DNA from: Zygaena filipendulae
Taxonomy: Eukaryota; Arthropoda; Insecta; Lepidoptera; Zygaenidae
Length of the DNA: 64,000 bases
Assembly: GCA_907165275.2 (NCBI GenBank)
Contig: OU015664.1
Span: forward strand, 9,448,001 to 9,512,000
Reading direction: 5' to 3'
Part shown: piece after piece, positions 1-11,028 of the stretch
Numbering within the stretch: position 1 is the stretch's first letter
Layout: the number at the start of each line of letters is the position of its first letter
Notes under the pieces: model-generated
What the model was told of the DNA's origin: nothing
Seen by the model: only the letters and a program-made list of their open reading frames with translations
The model's database searches: none
Program-made: the position numbers and the translations under genes

Positions 1-150
1 CTTTTATTTACTTTCTAATCTAGCTGTACTCTACTTCTTGTTTGATTTATTTTCTTAGTCTAGGTACACCAGGGTGGGAAGGGTAGGGTAGCTCTATTTA
101 TTAAGAAAAAAAAAATTATATACATTTGCTTATATCTACTGCATGCAGCT

Positions 151-356
151 GCATACACGTTATCAAGGGTACAGAGAAGGACATATGGTACTTTTTATCC
201 TGGAATTCCCAAGGAAACTCTGGAATTACCGTGGGTGATACCGCGTGGAACAGCTAGTATGTAATGTATGTAAATGATTCTATTCTATTCTACTATAGTA
301 GCTGTTCCCCGCGGTTTCACCCGCGTTAATTTCGCAGTTCCCGCGGAAAATTAGAA
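151..356. repeat. Family A fragments, head to head
   Basis: 151-259 is a minus-strand piece (GGTACAGAGAAGGACAT to CAGCTAGTA). 297-356 is a plus-strand piece (TAGCTGTTCCCCGCGGTTTC). Family A is the commonest repeat here, a short retroposon-like sequence starting ACTAGCTG(T/G)(G/T)CCCCGCGG and ending near TTATAATATTAGTAGGA. Confidence 0.7.
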
Positions 357-1410
357 AGTATCTAAACTCCTCTGTAGGTGATCGATTGAGCAAGACATGA
401 AGAGGTATCAAACGAACAAACCCACATTGGCATTTATAATAGGTTGTAATGATTAAAAGTATAGTAAATCCATAGACTTGACGTGAATTCAAATAACATC
501 CAGTCTTTAAAGACTGTAAAGATATCAATCGGTTTAAGAAAAAAACTGTGTAAAAAAACCGAACACCCTATTAAAATATAATTTATTTTCGTTTCAAATT
601 ATTGAAAAAACAAAATGAAATCGTGCAAAATAAAATGTCAAGAAAACATATTTTTTCTCGACTCAAAATAAGCGTAATAAGTGTAGGTACATATGTACTT
701 ACTGAGTAATACCCTTATTTTACATGAAAGGTGACAAAATGAGCTTTTTAAAAAAAACTCGTTTAAGCGGCGATGACAACGATTTCGTTCACAAAAAACT
801 CAATAAAGGTAAACGCCTGTGTCCCGTTACCCTCAAGAAGGCGTCGCATTAACTTCGAAGGAGATGGGTTACGTAATACGTTGAATTTTACTAAAAAATT
901 ACTTTGATTTCTCACAATTTGTTCATTTTTCTCGTTTAGGCTTTATGTTATAGTGTTATGATTTTACGCATATTTAAAAAAAAAAAACACTGGCTTAACA
1001 TAAACTCAAACTTAAACCAAAGATATAGAATTGTTTAAAAAAAAAAATAGCTTACCGTAAAACAGCAGATCAAAATTTTGCGGTTCGTTGCGATGACGTT
1101 TTGTGTCACTTGATGGACCCCAATTACCTACTTTCGGGTTGTTTTTGCCGCCACGTTCCGTAGCCAGGATGTAATCAGTACCTAGTATATTTAATTTTTT
1201 CTAATAAGTGAATCAGTTGTCTGGTAGGTACATATATAAAAAACATAATAACTGCATACTAAACAGCCAGACTAAGGTAAAATACTGAACCGGCGGCACC
1301 TGGTGTATAATAATATAACAGCCCCCTGTTAAGTTAGGTTATGTTCTTACAAAAATCTTCTTTACATATCCTTTACCGTATGTGTTAACATTAAATAAAT
1401 AAACAAATAA
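357..1410. other. Unassigned sequence with one candidate minus-strand exon
   Basis: AT-rich. The only coding-like stretch is 1056-1181 on the minus strand, about 42 open codons ending at a TACG|GTAAGC donor (see findings). Nothing else is recognised. Confidence 0.3.
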
Positions 1411-1570
1411 ATTGTATAAAATGAAGTCGCTTCCGCTTTCTGTTCGCGATAAACTCAAAAACTACTAAACTGATTTTCATGCGGTTTCCGCCAATAAATA
1501 GATTGATTCATGAGGAAGGTTTATATTTATAGTTTATCCTGGAAATCCCGCGGGAACTTCGAAATTATCA
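1411..1570 (-). repeat. Family A variant (GATTTTCATGCGGTTTC type)
   Basis: Has TTCGCGATAAACTCAAAAAC and TCATGCGGTTTCCGCCAATA in place of the usual middle. Same 5' end (CCCGCGGGAAC, reversed). Related copies at 1936, 33150, 41055 and 58945. Confidence 0.6.
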
Positions 1571-1935
1571 TAATTGAAAAAAATAAAAGGGCTATGTTGT
1601 ATTATTTTAGTAACTTCTATTCTATAAGGTACAATAAAGAAAAAAAAATACAATTACCTTTTCAGATAAATATTATAAATTTTAATTACTTTCCTAACAA
1701 AAATCTTGGTAAGGGACACAAAATGCCAGTAATTCGTGAATAACTTGTACAATGTACATAGGTAGGTACATCGGAAAATATAATCTTAGAAGGAAATTAA
1801 TCGTAATTCTGCTCTCTCACTCTGTAAAGACCCGCACAAATATTATTTTAATACAACCTTCGAGTATAAACTCGAAGGTTGTATTATAAATACAAAGTAA
1901 TATACTTCATACACATAGTTAAAGCTGTGTAACAA

Positions 1936-2050
1936 AGTCCTTTGCTGCGTCTGTCTGTCTGTTTGTTCGCGATAAACTCAAAACTGCAAAAAGGATTTTC
2001 ATACGGTTTTTACTAATAGATAGAGCGATTGATGAGAAAGGTTTAGATAA
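1936..2050 (-). repeat. Family A variant, interrupted near MITE F
   Basis: CTGTCTGTCTGTTTGTTCGC then ACTCAAAACTGC and ATACGGTTTTTACTAATAG. The copy stops at MITE F (2055). Confidence 0.6.
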
Positions 2051-2054
2051 CATG

Positions 2055-2445
2055 TGTGGGCGTCCACGTAAAAAGGTACCAGTGGGGTATTGAGTTAAGA
2101 CTAGATTCAGTATACAATAATCAATTGATAGTAAGAATTGAAAAAAAAGTTCAGAAACTAGCACAGTTTTTTTTAGAGACATTTGAAGTTGAAATGTGAA
2201 AAAGCTTAATATGAGAAAAAGCACACTCAAATTTTGAAGTTTGAGTGAAATAAAAAACACACTTCTACTTGCTTGTTGCATAGATTTTTAGATTTTTATA
2301 TTTAATTGTAGATTAAGATATATGAAATTGAAAAAAGTTGAGCATTTATTAAATAATAATCAATTTTTTCACCGAACTTTACGAAACTGCTTATATCTCG
2401 GAAACTTAATGCCGAAAACTGGTACCTTTAGCTTGGACGCCCACA
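2055..2445. mobile_element. MITE F, copy 1
   Basis: 391 bp with inverted ends TGTGGGCGTCCACGTAAAAA and TGTGGGCGTCCAAGCTAAAG, then GGTACCAGT on both arms. AT-rich, no ORF of interest. Confidence 0.75.
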
Positions 2446-2515
2446 TAGAATTTCTCCAGGTTTTATGAAAACTGATTAAAAAATAACGATAATTACTGGA
2501 AGTGTCGGATAAAGT

Positions 2516-2609
2516 CAAACCGCCTTCTGTATCAGGGGTACAGAAAAGGACATAGGGTACTTTTTGTTCCGAAATAAACGCAGGTGAAACTGCGGGGAAC
2601 AGCTAGTAT
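2516..2609 (-). repeat. Family A, truncated
   Basis: GGGGTACAGAAAAGGACATA to GGGGAACAGCTAGTATT. Joined to the tail of SINE E copy 1. Confidence 0.65.
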
Positions 2610-2613
2610 TAAC

Positions 2614-2880
2614 TAAATAAATAATAATAATAATCCACTTCACAACACACAGATCTACTTTATCCCACACTAAGCTATAAGCTTGTGTCGTGGAAACCAA
2701 GCAAACGTGGTATATACTACATATAATTACTTATATATTATACTATAGATATATATACACACCCAGACTGGAAAATGGAACCCTGTGTTCATCACACAAA
2801 GTCCACCCCCACCGGGAATCGAACCCGGAACCTCTTGATTAGCGGGCAGGCATGGTGACCATTGCGCCAATCGGGTCGTC
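2614..2880 (-). repeat. tRNA-derived SINE (family E), copy 1
   Basis: Read on the minus strand: GACGACCCGATTGGCGCAAT start, perfect pol III A box (TGGCGCAATGG), perfect B box (GGTTCGATTCC), a body with GTGTGATGAACACAGGGTTC, then AAGTGGATTATTATT and an (ATT)n tail. Complete, 267 bp. Confidence 0.8.
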
Positions 2881-3538
2881 AACAATATCTCAATCGGCAA
2901 TACAACAATATCTCAACGGTACAGTTGATCAGTTGTCACATCGAACTTTGTTTCTTTCCTTGACAAGTCCCAAGTCATTTTCCCTAACTCGTCGCTTTCC
3001 AAAACTAGTCAGTTCCACCGCTAAACTTCTGCCCTAATTGATGGTCTCTCTCGATTTGTCCGATGCCAACAGAAAGTTAACTACAAAACTAGTTAAATAG
3101 TACGGGTGTATTGTATAGTGCTTGTTGGATTATATCGTTGTCTTTAACATCATGACTTTATAATGTAATCTTTAACCTATTTGTGTTACCTATGTATTTT
3201 TTTAAGTGATCCTTTAAACTTTTGTAGGTACTCAAAATCATTTGCACATATTTTTAATTTCCGATTTGGGTAATTACTATGGATTAACAGTTATTAAAAG
3301 TGTGCTGTTATTTATGTGTTTGGTAAATTATTATGTATACATATTATTTTTTTAAATGTTCGTATATACAGTACATAATTGTATCGGCTAACACTCGAAA
3401 AACTATAAGGTATACTTATAATAGCTTTTGAAAGTCACTTTAACCCATATTTGTTTAGGGACCGTATAATTCTTTGTAAAGGTTTAATATCAGCAAGGTA
3501 GACGTATACCGCTCTAGTACTTCGAGTAGTGATTATAA

Positions 3539-4118
3539 TGTGGGCGTCCATGTAAAAAGATACCAGTAGTGGGGTATTGAGTTGACTAGATTCGGTATCT
3601 AGAATAGTCAATTAATAGTAAGTATTGAAAAATTTTTCAAAAACAAGCACATTTTTTTTTTATCAGACATTTGAAGTTGAAATTCTGAAAAGCTGGATTT
3701 GAGAAAATGCAAGTTCGAGTGAAAAAAATCACACTTTTACTTGTTGTTACATAGATTTTTATATATTACTAGCTGTGCCCCGCGGTTTTACCCGCGTGAG
3801 TTTCGGAATTCCCGCAGGATCTCCCTTTAGGGGGATGAAAAATAGATGTTGTCCGATTCTCAGACATACTGAATATGCATACAAAATTTCATAAAAATCG
3901 GTCAAGCCGTTTCGGAGGAGTATGGGAACGAACATTGTGACACGAGAATTTTATATATTAGATTAGATTGTAGAATAAGATATATGAAATTGTAGCAAAT
4001 TGAGCATTTATTAATCAATTAAAATCGCGGACGCAATTTTTTCACCCAACTTTACAAAACATCGTATATCTCGGAAACTAAATGCCGAGAACTGGTACCT
4101 TTTAGTTTGGACGCCACT
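3539..4118. mobile_element. MITE F, copy 2, interrupted by a family A insertion
   Basis: Same inverted ends as 2055-2445 (right end one C shorter). The length without the 200-bp insert is about 380 bp, as in copy 1. Confidence 0.72.
3772..3971 (+). repeat. Family A copy inserted into MITE F
   Basis: Full copy, CTAGCTGTGCCCCGCGG to GACACGAGAATTTTATATAT. The 12-mer TTTTATATATTA occurs on both sides, which may be its target duplication. Confidence 0.8.
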
Positions 4119-4215
4119 TAGTACTATAGTTTCTAACTGCACTCTACTACTATGTGTACTATGTACTATGTTCTATGTGTTAATGTTAATCTGACGTACC
4201 TATAAGCTATACTTA

Positions 4216-4335
4216 TTATTGTAAAGTTTCATTTAAATCCATTCAGTAGTTTTTGCGTGAAAGAATAACAAACATCCATCCATCCATCCATCCATACATT
4301 CTTACAAACTTTCGCGTTTATAATATTAGTAGGAT
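4216..4335 (+). repeat. Family A 3' end with (CATC)n
   Basis: TTTAAATCCATTCAGTAGTT, then six CATC units, ending TATAATATTAGTAGGAT. Confidence 0.65.
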
Positions 4336-4727
4336 AAATAATATTTAATTTACCCTCCTGTATCCTTATTATCCTTATATATATATATATATATACATAT
4401 TTAAGAATTTCAGTGCACACATAAATGTCGCGACTCTATCGTAGCCCTGTCAGGAGACCAGCATTTATTATGTTCTGCCGCGCAGCCATAATGAAACATA
4501 GTATTTTATGCTGAGACAAAGAGCGATTGCCCCCACGAAGCACAGCTTTCCTTTTTTCACTTATTTAATTGTAAAGTTGTTATTTCTTTTGTAATTTTCT
4601 ATTTTCTTTTATATTTTTCATGGGTACGAATAAAGTAATTTTCCTTTTTTCTTCTATATATTTAAATACTAATGCATGGATACTGTATAGTGTATATCCA
4701 TATAATATTTTTTCTTTCTATACATAT

Positions 4728-4938
4728 AAAATGCTTTGTCCTGACTGACGTATCAACGCACAGCCTAAACTGCTGATCGTAGAGACCTGAACTTGGAGGG
4801 TGTGTTCTTTGTATGACGTTTCATTTTCCGAAATTTTACCCCTATAAGGGGGTGAAAAAGAGGGCAAAAGGATTTGTATAGGACAATTCCGCGGGAACTC
4901 CGTAATTATCGCGGGTTTAACCACGCGGGACAGCTAGT
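4728..4938 (-). repeat. Family A variant A3
   Basis: Has AAAATGCTTTGTCCTGACTG, CGCACAGCCTAAACTGCTGA and CCTATAAGGGGGTGAAAAAG. Ends CGCGGGACAGCTAGT. An interrupted relative is at 22138-22669. Confidence 0.65.
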
Positions 4939-5579
4939 CTCTTTATATTTGTTTATTTAATATTACTTAAGTTTTCTGTAGGTATTTTAATTTTAATAAA
5001 AATTATTCCATCATTTTAAATAATTAATCATTCGGATTGTTGCTTAGTAATTTGATTTTTTTCACTTCACCTGCCAAAAGTCTCAATTTACCAAAACGTT
5101 GACTGTTGGAGAAGTCCTTAGTTTAAAGTCGGCCTTTTCTTAATAAATAAATGATAAAATATACATCTAATCTTTTACAAAATACATACGTACTTACATA
5201 ATATAAAGTTTCTCACTTCAAAGCGGATGTATGGGATTCATCATAATATAAAATCACTTTTAAAAACCAGCTTGTTTTTTTAAAAGCAACACGTCAACAT
5301 ACAAGCATTTAATTGCATTAAATAAAGCTGCATTAAAATTTTGTATGTTGCAAATTTTATATTATGTAAACTTCTTAAAATATGGTTACAATATATCGTC
5401 TTTGACCTATTAAAACAAACGAAAACCACATTTTGTGGTGCCATGCAATTTTATACCATAAAAATTCGTTTCTTTCATCATAATTATCTACATGTAGAGA
5501 CTAGTAAATAAATATTTACATAATAAACATTTCAAACCAGAAACATTATTCAAAGTGAACAACGTTGTTTTTTATAATT

Positions 5580-5802
5580 GGACATAGATAAGTAATAGTG
5601 TGTTAATCCACACTGGAGAAATTTTGAGTAAATCGTGTTTTAAAAGTAGGAGCGCCATTTTGTGTCAACATTTTTTATGTTCAATATTTAGCAATGTAAT
5701 AAGGTAAACACACAATTAAAAAACGTTTCCTAACTCTCAATAAATCGTTCTGAATCAATAACTTAATTTTGTGGGTTAACATGTTATTGCTTATCTGCGT
5801 CC
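5580..5802 (+). mobile_element. MITE C, copy 1
   Basis: 223 bp. Ends GGACATAGATAAGTAATAGT and, reading inward from the right, GGACGCAGATAAGCAATAAC; both arms continue to a TTAA-containing motif (GTTAATCCACA on the left, GTTAACCCACA on the right). Target duplication AATT at 5576-5579 and 5803-5806. Confidence 0.85.
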
Positions 5803-6222
5803 AATTAACAAAATCTGTCTTTTAGACATAGACATAACTTAAGTTTTCGTTAGGTACCTATATAGATTATTACTACATTTATATTATTTTATAACCATCA
5901 TTAGTTACGTATCCTATTTCATATTCTTCAGCTGTTTCTTAGAAAATAAATGCATGGAACTTGTAATTGTAATAACACGAACGCGCCGTGTTCACGTACT
6001 AAACTTTCTTGGGCGGAGTACGCCCTGCAAAGGTATCGAAACTCCATTATAATACGATGTCGTTAGCAAACTTTATAAATCAGTCTCGAATAGTTGGAAG
6101 TCAATTTACAGATCGCACCGTGTGAATGTACACCCGCGAATTGTTACACTCAAACTGACTTATTTCTATTTAGTCAGTTTCTGAATGACATCACATACCT
6201 ATCGGTACATTATATATATTTT

Positions 6223-6507
6223 GACGACCGGATTGTCGTAGTAGGCCTCCCTAGGCTATGTCACCCTGGCTACCCGCTATTCAAGAGGTTCCGGATTCCA
6301 TTCCCGGTGAGGGTGAACTTGTTATGACTATAACAGTGTTCCATTTTTCAGTCTAGACGTTTGTATATATGTACATAATACTATACTATAATGTAATATA
6401 TTATAATATGTAATTATATGTAGTACACCACGTGGTTGGTTGGTTGGTTTTCACGACGCAAGCTTATAGTAAGTAAGTACATCTGTGTGCTGTAAAGTGT
6501 TTACTGC
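6223..6507 (+). repeat. tRNA-derived SINE (family E), diverged copy 2
   Basis: Same layout as the copies at 2614 and 47985, but both boxes have decayed (e.g. GATTCCATTCC for the B box) and the (ATT)n tail is lost. It is the oldest of the three. Confidence 0.65.
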
Positions 6508-8005
6508 CTTTATTTGGTCTAACTGAAAATCAGAGCTGTGGTCTTGCCATAGCCTCATGCTACGGCACTATCTGCCAGTAGGTACAACAGTTTTTTTCTT
6601 TCTTACCTTTTATGTTTCTGTTTTAATAATGATTTTTGCCTCCGATTCAGATGTCAGGGGTTCAATCCCAGATCAGCTTACTTAGGATATATCTTTCCTG
6701 ATCTTTTAATGAATCAAATTAAATATGTCTTAACTCGAATTGCTTTTATGTGAAATATTCTATATAAAAGCAATTCGAAAGTTTTTGGGAAGTCCATTAA
6801 TCTGTAACCCGTTCTCTAGTTGAAAGACTTTTTAAAACTTATAGTAGGAACCCGATACCAAAATCTATGATAACTTCATACAACTTGCAATGTGATCGGG
6901 TTCACCCGCATTAATTTGGGAGTTCCCGCGGGACACCTTGAAATCTGTTTTTAGCTGAAGTCTATTTAAATAAATAAAAATAAAAAAGCCTTTTATTTCT
7001 TGCATAAATTTTTACAATGTCAAATTTACATTTTTTTTTAAGTCTATTTATTACTTATAAACTATTTGCTTGGCAAATTTCAGCTTCATGGGCCAAGTAG
7101 TTTTTGAGATTTCGTGAGTGTCAGTGAGTGAGTAATTTTTCGCTTTTTGGGAATATTCTACTAGTTTTTTTATCATAGTGTTGTTTCCAGAGATCTGAAT
7201 TTATTATGCAGAGATTTTGTTATTACTTATAGTAAAATGAAAGTTCTGATCATTGTTCAAACTTTTTTATTTTTCCATTATATTTTACAAGACCTACCTA
7301 TCTCTATTTATAGTGACTAAAATTATATTTATTTTATCAAATAATTTTACTGTTCAAACTAATTGATTTTCAAACAACATCGTTTAAGTAAACCTTATCC
7401 TTAATTACGTTTATTTTATGAAATAATATTTACAATATTTATGAAGTAGATATAAGTTTTTAACCTAAAATTTAGTAGGTAGGTATTTTCTTAATTAAAA
7501 ATACAAGTATTTTGATAAATTGTTGATGCCTTATATTTTTTTTTAACCTTAGACGAGTATTTACACAATGGATGCATTAAAAAAAAATATTGTAACAGGT
7601 ATTGAGCCACCTTTTATGATTAAATGCTTAGAAAGTATATTAGTTATATATATTATATAAGTATATCAATTCATAATATTACAACTTATTTAACCAGTTT
7701 TCACGAAAACTTCTTTTCTTTTGATTGAATATGCTACATGAACGCCTGATTAAAATTTTGTCTGCGATTATTGGTTCTTAAAATATCAGTAGATTATTAT
7801 TAGAACTAGAGACAGCAATCACAAATTCGTAATAATAGATAAAAATACCATTTAGAATTATCACTGGTAACTCTACAAAATAATTTAATTTAAAAATATC
7901 TTAACCAGTCTTTTCTCTTATAATCTATGCACAGTTGAAATTATTGTTATTAAACACCTAATTTTAAAGATCACAATATTGATTCAATATCGAATTAATG
8001 TCTAT
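6508..8005. other. AT-rich sequence downstream of the connectin-like gene
   Basis: Holds a 15-bp hairpin (6735-6778) and a family A scrap (6895-6935). The 3' UTR of the connectin-like mRNA must start at 8005 and run to lower coordinates; I could not choose a poly(A) signal. Confidence 0.35.
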
Positions 8006-8454
8006 TTAAAAAAAAAACAAATAAAATCCTTGGAATAAAACTAAAGTTGATATCAATAAAGCATTTGAGAGCGACACAGTGGCAGTGTTTCCCCAGGAAT
8101 AGTTGTCTTTTGACGATAACATTTGTGAGTCTTCGCCATTTTGCGGAAATTCGTTTGGACACTGCAACGAATCGGGAGGCAAGTCGACTACTGTTAATTG
8201 ATTCTCCAGCACCTCTTCTAATGAGGGCTCGTCATTCTTCAAAGGGCTTTCTTTTTCAATAAACTCCTCGATGTTTCCAGTTTGTAGCAGCAATTCGGAC
8301 GTCGTTAAATCTTGTTCTTTGTTCGAAGACTCGTGTTCTTTGACCAGATTTGTACAAGTGATATCGTCGAGCGCGGCCCTGAGCGGTTCGCTGGTTGTTT
8401 CGTTGCGGAGTGTTCGGATCCATGACAATCGGCAATCGCAGCTGAGAACGTTGC
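8006..8454 (-). CDS. Con: Connectin-like LRR protein, final coding exon (LRRCT and GPI-signal tail)
   Basis: Second and last coding exon. The acceptor is a long T run ending TTTTCGCAG, so the exon starts at 8454. Joining the single leftover base of the previous exon to GC makes a Gly codon and restores the frame (LYLSG|NVLSCDC). The total is 1503 nt: 500 aa plus the stop at 8006-8008. The exon completes the C-terminal LRR cap (C357, C359, C385, and possibly C450) with sequence NVLSCDCRLSWIRTLRNETT. An acidic, Glu-rich linker (about 390-465) follows. The end is a small-residue stretch (SWGN, about 471-474) and a hydrophobic tail of about 20 residues running to the stop with no basic residue after it. 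That is the layout of a GPI-attachment signal rather than a transmembrane anchor with a cytoplasmic domain. An ORF starting further upstream reads intron sequence and is not real. No clear AATAAA was placed just downstream. Confidence 0.75.
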
Positions 8455-8646
8455 CTGCGAAAAAAAAAAACAATTTGCAAAGAAATCCGTTAGAATTCTT
8501 TTGTTCTTGATCACTTCGAGAACACTTCGACGGCACTGGCTGTTCTCCGCGGTTTCTCTCATGGTAATTCCGAAGTTATTCCAGACTATGATCTATCTCT
8601 GTGCCAAATTCCATCAATCAACCAACCAACCAAATCACCATCAATT

Positions 8647-8731
8647 GGCTGCTTGACAAAATTTTTTTTTTAGTCCGTCGTGTAGAGTAGTAAAAAATAT
8701 TGGACATGTGTTTTTTCTTTTTTGACGTAAT
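8647..8731 (-). mobile_element. MITE B, partial copy
   Basis: Left end only (GCTTGACAAAATTTTT, TAGTCCGTCG, ATATTGGACATGTG). Cut off where the next copy starts. Confidence 0.7.
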
Positions 8732-9050
8732 GGGCATGTTGACAAATTTTTGTTTTAGTCCGTCTTGTAGATTTACAAAAAATATTGGACACGTATTTTT
8801 TATTTTTTTACGTAATTAAAAAAAAAAAACGGCGATGCATTGAAATTTCAAGTGACGTCACAACCCGTTGCAATTAGTACGGGGCTTATACTGAATAATG
8901 ACGTCACGAGTCCCCCACCCTAAACTTTAAGGCGCTTTATCTATGTTTATTTTTATTTATTTGAAAAAGCAAAAATACGTGTATAATATTTTTTATTTTC
9001 CAACTGACGGACTAATTATAATTTTGATTTTCATACCCAGGAGAATACCC
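8732..9050 (-). mobile_element. MITE B, full copy in the connectin-like intron
   Basis: 319 bp. Outer ends GGGCATGTTGAC and, from the right, GGGTATTCTCCTGGGTATG. Subterminal AGTCCGTC on both arms, with two TGACGTCA palindromes in the middle (about 8862 and 8904). AAT on both sides. Confidence 0.8.
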
Positions 9051-9127
9051 AATTCCGTTCAGCCGTTTTTGCGTGATTGAGTAACAAACATCCATCCAAA
9101 CTTTCACATCGATAATATTAATATGGA
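9051..9127 (+). repeat. Family A 3' end fragment
   Basis: AATTCCGTTCAGCCGTTTTT, GTAACAAACATCCATCCAAA, ATAATATTAATATGGAT. In the connectin-like intron, beside MITE B. Confidence 0.6.
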
Positions 9128-9597
9128 TAAGTAATCACCAATAATAAGCTAACTTCGCTTTTATATAATAGCTTCGCTTTTAAATAGTAATAGGATTACT
9201 AAGAGATTTCATAACTAAAATATTTTATGAAGGCGCGTGCCAATTAGGATCAAATATAAAAAATATATCATGGGAACCGTCAAGTTTGGTTTGTTGATTT
9301 TTAATAATACCCATTTCATTGTGACTAAATCGAGTTATTATTCTATTGTTGATTCAGTGAAGGGCGCCGTTACATTCATTAATTGTCTTTAATGTACCAA
9401 GGGTGCTTCGGTTAGGGATTAAAGTCTGCAGGGAATGTGCCATTGTTTGCACAAAATATAGTTATTTATTTAACCGTAAATATCTATTTGATTTTGCGCG
9501 TATTTTTTGGCAGACGTATGGGAAAACGTCATGTTTCATTAATATTATCATAGGGGATTACCAAATGTAGTTATTTCCTATTTATCTACATAATATA

Positions 9598-9799
9598 ACT
9601 ACTAATATTATGAAAAGGTAGGTTTGTGAATTTGTGACGTTGTAGGGGGACCCCGTAATCGAAAAATGAACCGATTTTAAAAATTCTTTCATGAGGTATT
9701 TAAGCTACGGTATTCCTGAGTGACATAGGGTACTTTTATCCCGAAATTCTCACGGAAACTCTGAAATTACCGCGGTTGAAACCTCGAGGGACAGCTAGT
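9598..9799 (-). repeat. Family A copy in the connectin-like intron
   Basis: ACTACTAATATTATGAAAAG to GAGGGACAGCTAGTGAT; diverged middle. Confidence 0.65.
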
Positions 9800-9810
9800 G
9801 ATATTATTCA

Positions 9811-9905
9811 TGTTTTTTTTTTATGTCATAGAGGGCAAACGGGCAAGTGGTACACTTGATGGTAAGTGATTACCACCGCCCATGGACATCTGCAACACCA
9901 GAACA
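9811..9905. repeat. Lepidopteran dispersed repeat fragment
   Basis: A T run, then GAGGGCAAACGGGCAAGTGG, TGATGGTAAGTGATTACCAC, GCCCATGGACATCTGCAACA. This block recurs widely in moth and butterfly genomes; its parent element was not identified. It ends about 50 nt short of the splice donor. Confidence 0.55.
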
Positions 9906-9957
9906 TTTGTGTGGTGTGTTTTGTCAAGAAAAGTAGGAAATGAAATATTATACTTAC

Positions 9958-11011
9958 CGCTTAGGTATAAAACTGAAGTTTTCATTTTTAAATTATCAAT
10001 TATCGGCTTGATCGTTTCGTAAGTGAAGTATTCTAACTCATTGTTTCTCAAATCCAACAACTCGAGTCCTCGCACTCCTTCCAACAGACCCTCGTTTATA
10101 GATTTCAATTTATTCCCAGTCATCGATAGTTTCTGAAGCATAGCGAGACCATCGAATGCCCTTTCAGACAAATATCTCAATTCATTATTGTCTAGAAGGA
10201 GCTCATTCAAGTTCCACAATTCGCTGAACGTCAGATCTCCAATCATCGACAACTTGTTAGACCTCAAATCTAATCTCGTCAGATTAGACAGCCCTCTGAA
10301 AGTATCTCTGGTGAGCACACTAATTGAATTGGCTTCCAATATCAGATCGTTGAGTAAGGACAGATGATCGAAACACCCGTCGTGGGCTAGATTTATATTA
10401 TTATACGACAAATCGAGATATCTCAAACTGGGCAAATCGACGAAAACATCTCTTTGTACTTCGGTCACTTTGTTCTCTTTCACAGTCAAATTCACGAGTG
10501 ATGGGAGGTTTGCGAACGCTGAGAAGTCCAACTCTGATATGTTATTCTTCAACAAAGTTATCTCTTTTAACGTTGTCATGTTTGTGAATATTCTTTTTTC
10601 GATTTTGTTCAGCGTCGCGTAGTGGATTTGCAGTTTCTGCAGTTTTTTGAGTCGATGTATGACGTGCAACGGAATGAATTTGAGCGCGCCGTCCGACCTC
10701 ACGTTGAAAGAGAGTTTTTCCAAGTTTGGTTGGGAATTAAAGCCAGCCCATATCGGATCTGTTTCGTCTATGCCCCCGTTAAATACCCAACAGTCTGCTC
10801 TCTTCGCAGACCACGCATCTGTGCTCTCGCAATAACAATGTATTTTGGACTCTCTGTCGGTGATTTCACATATATTTTCTTTCACTTGTGCAGTGTGATG
10901 TCTCCTTTCAGTTTTGTCACGCCGTTTTTCATTTAGACGACTCTCAGTGTACGATATTTGCACAGAGGTCAGAGCTAGAGCCAAGAGTAAATATTTGACG
11001 ACGGTCTCCAT
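9958..11011 (-). CDS. Con: Connectin-like LRR cell-surface protein, coding exon 1
   Basis: First coding exon of a leucine-rich-repeat adhesion protein. It encodes residues 1-351 plus one base of codon 352. I chose the ATG at 11011-11009 because it opens a signal peptide (METVVKYLLLALALTSVQIS). A longer ORF reading back to 11074 crosses an obvious 3' splice site (TTGTTTCAG, intron end at 11029). After the signal come an N-terminal cysteine cap (C48, C59, C61, C74) and about ten LRRs of some 24 residues (about 97-345; e.g. LPSLRYLDLSYNNI). N-glycosylation sequons lie at N144, N157, N174 and N243. The exon ends at a GCG|GTAAGTA donor. In insects connectin is a GPI-anchored homophilic adhesion molecule of muscle and motoneuron surfaces; that role is inferred from family resemblance. 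The LRR class is certain; the connectin assignment rests on the ADCWVF cap, LRR layout and lipid-anchor tail. Another LRR adhesion protein is the alternative. Confidence 0.8.
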
Positions 11012-11028
11012 GTCCCTTGCTTTTATAT

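Larger units (their letters stand above)
8455..9957 (-). other. Intron of the connectin-like gene, filled with repeats
   Basis: A 1503-nt phase-1 intron between the two coding exons. Donor GGTAAGTA at 9957, acceptor TTTCGCAG ending at 8455. It contains two MITE B copies (8647-9050), two family A pieces (9051-9127 and 9598-9799) and a short lepidopteran dispersed repeat (9811-9905). Repeats make up over half of its length. Confidence 0.75.

Noticed and set aside
8047..8562. Several overlapping open frames on both strands over the last connectin-like exon
   Set aside because: Other-frame by-products of the real exon; none is spliced in frame or shows a domain.
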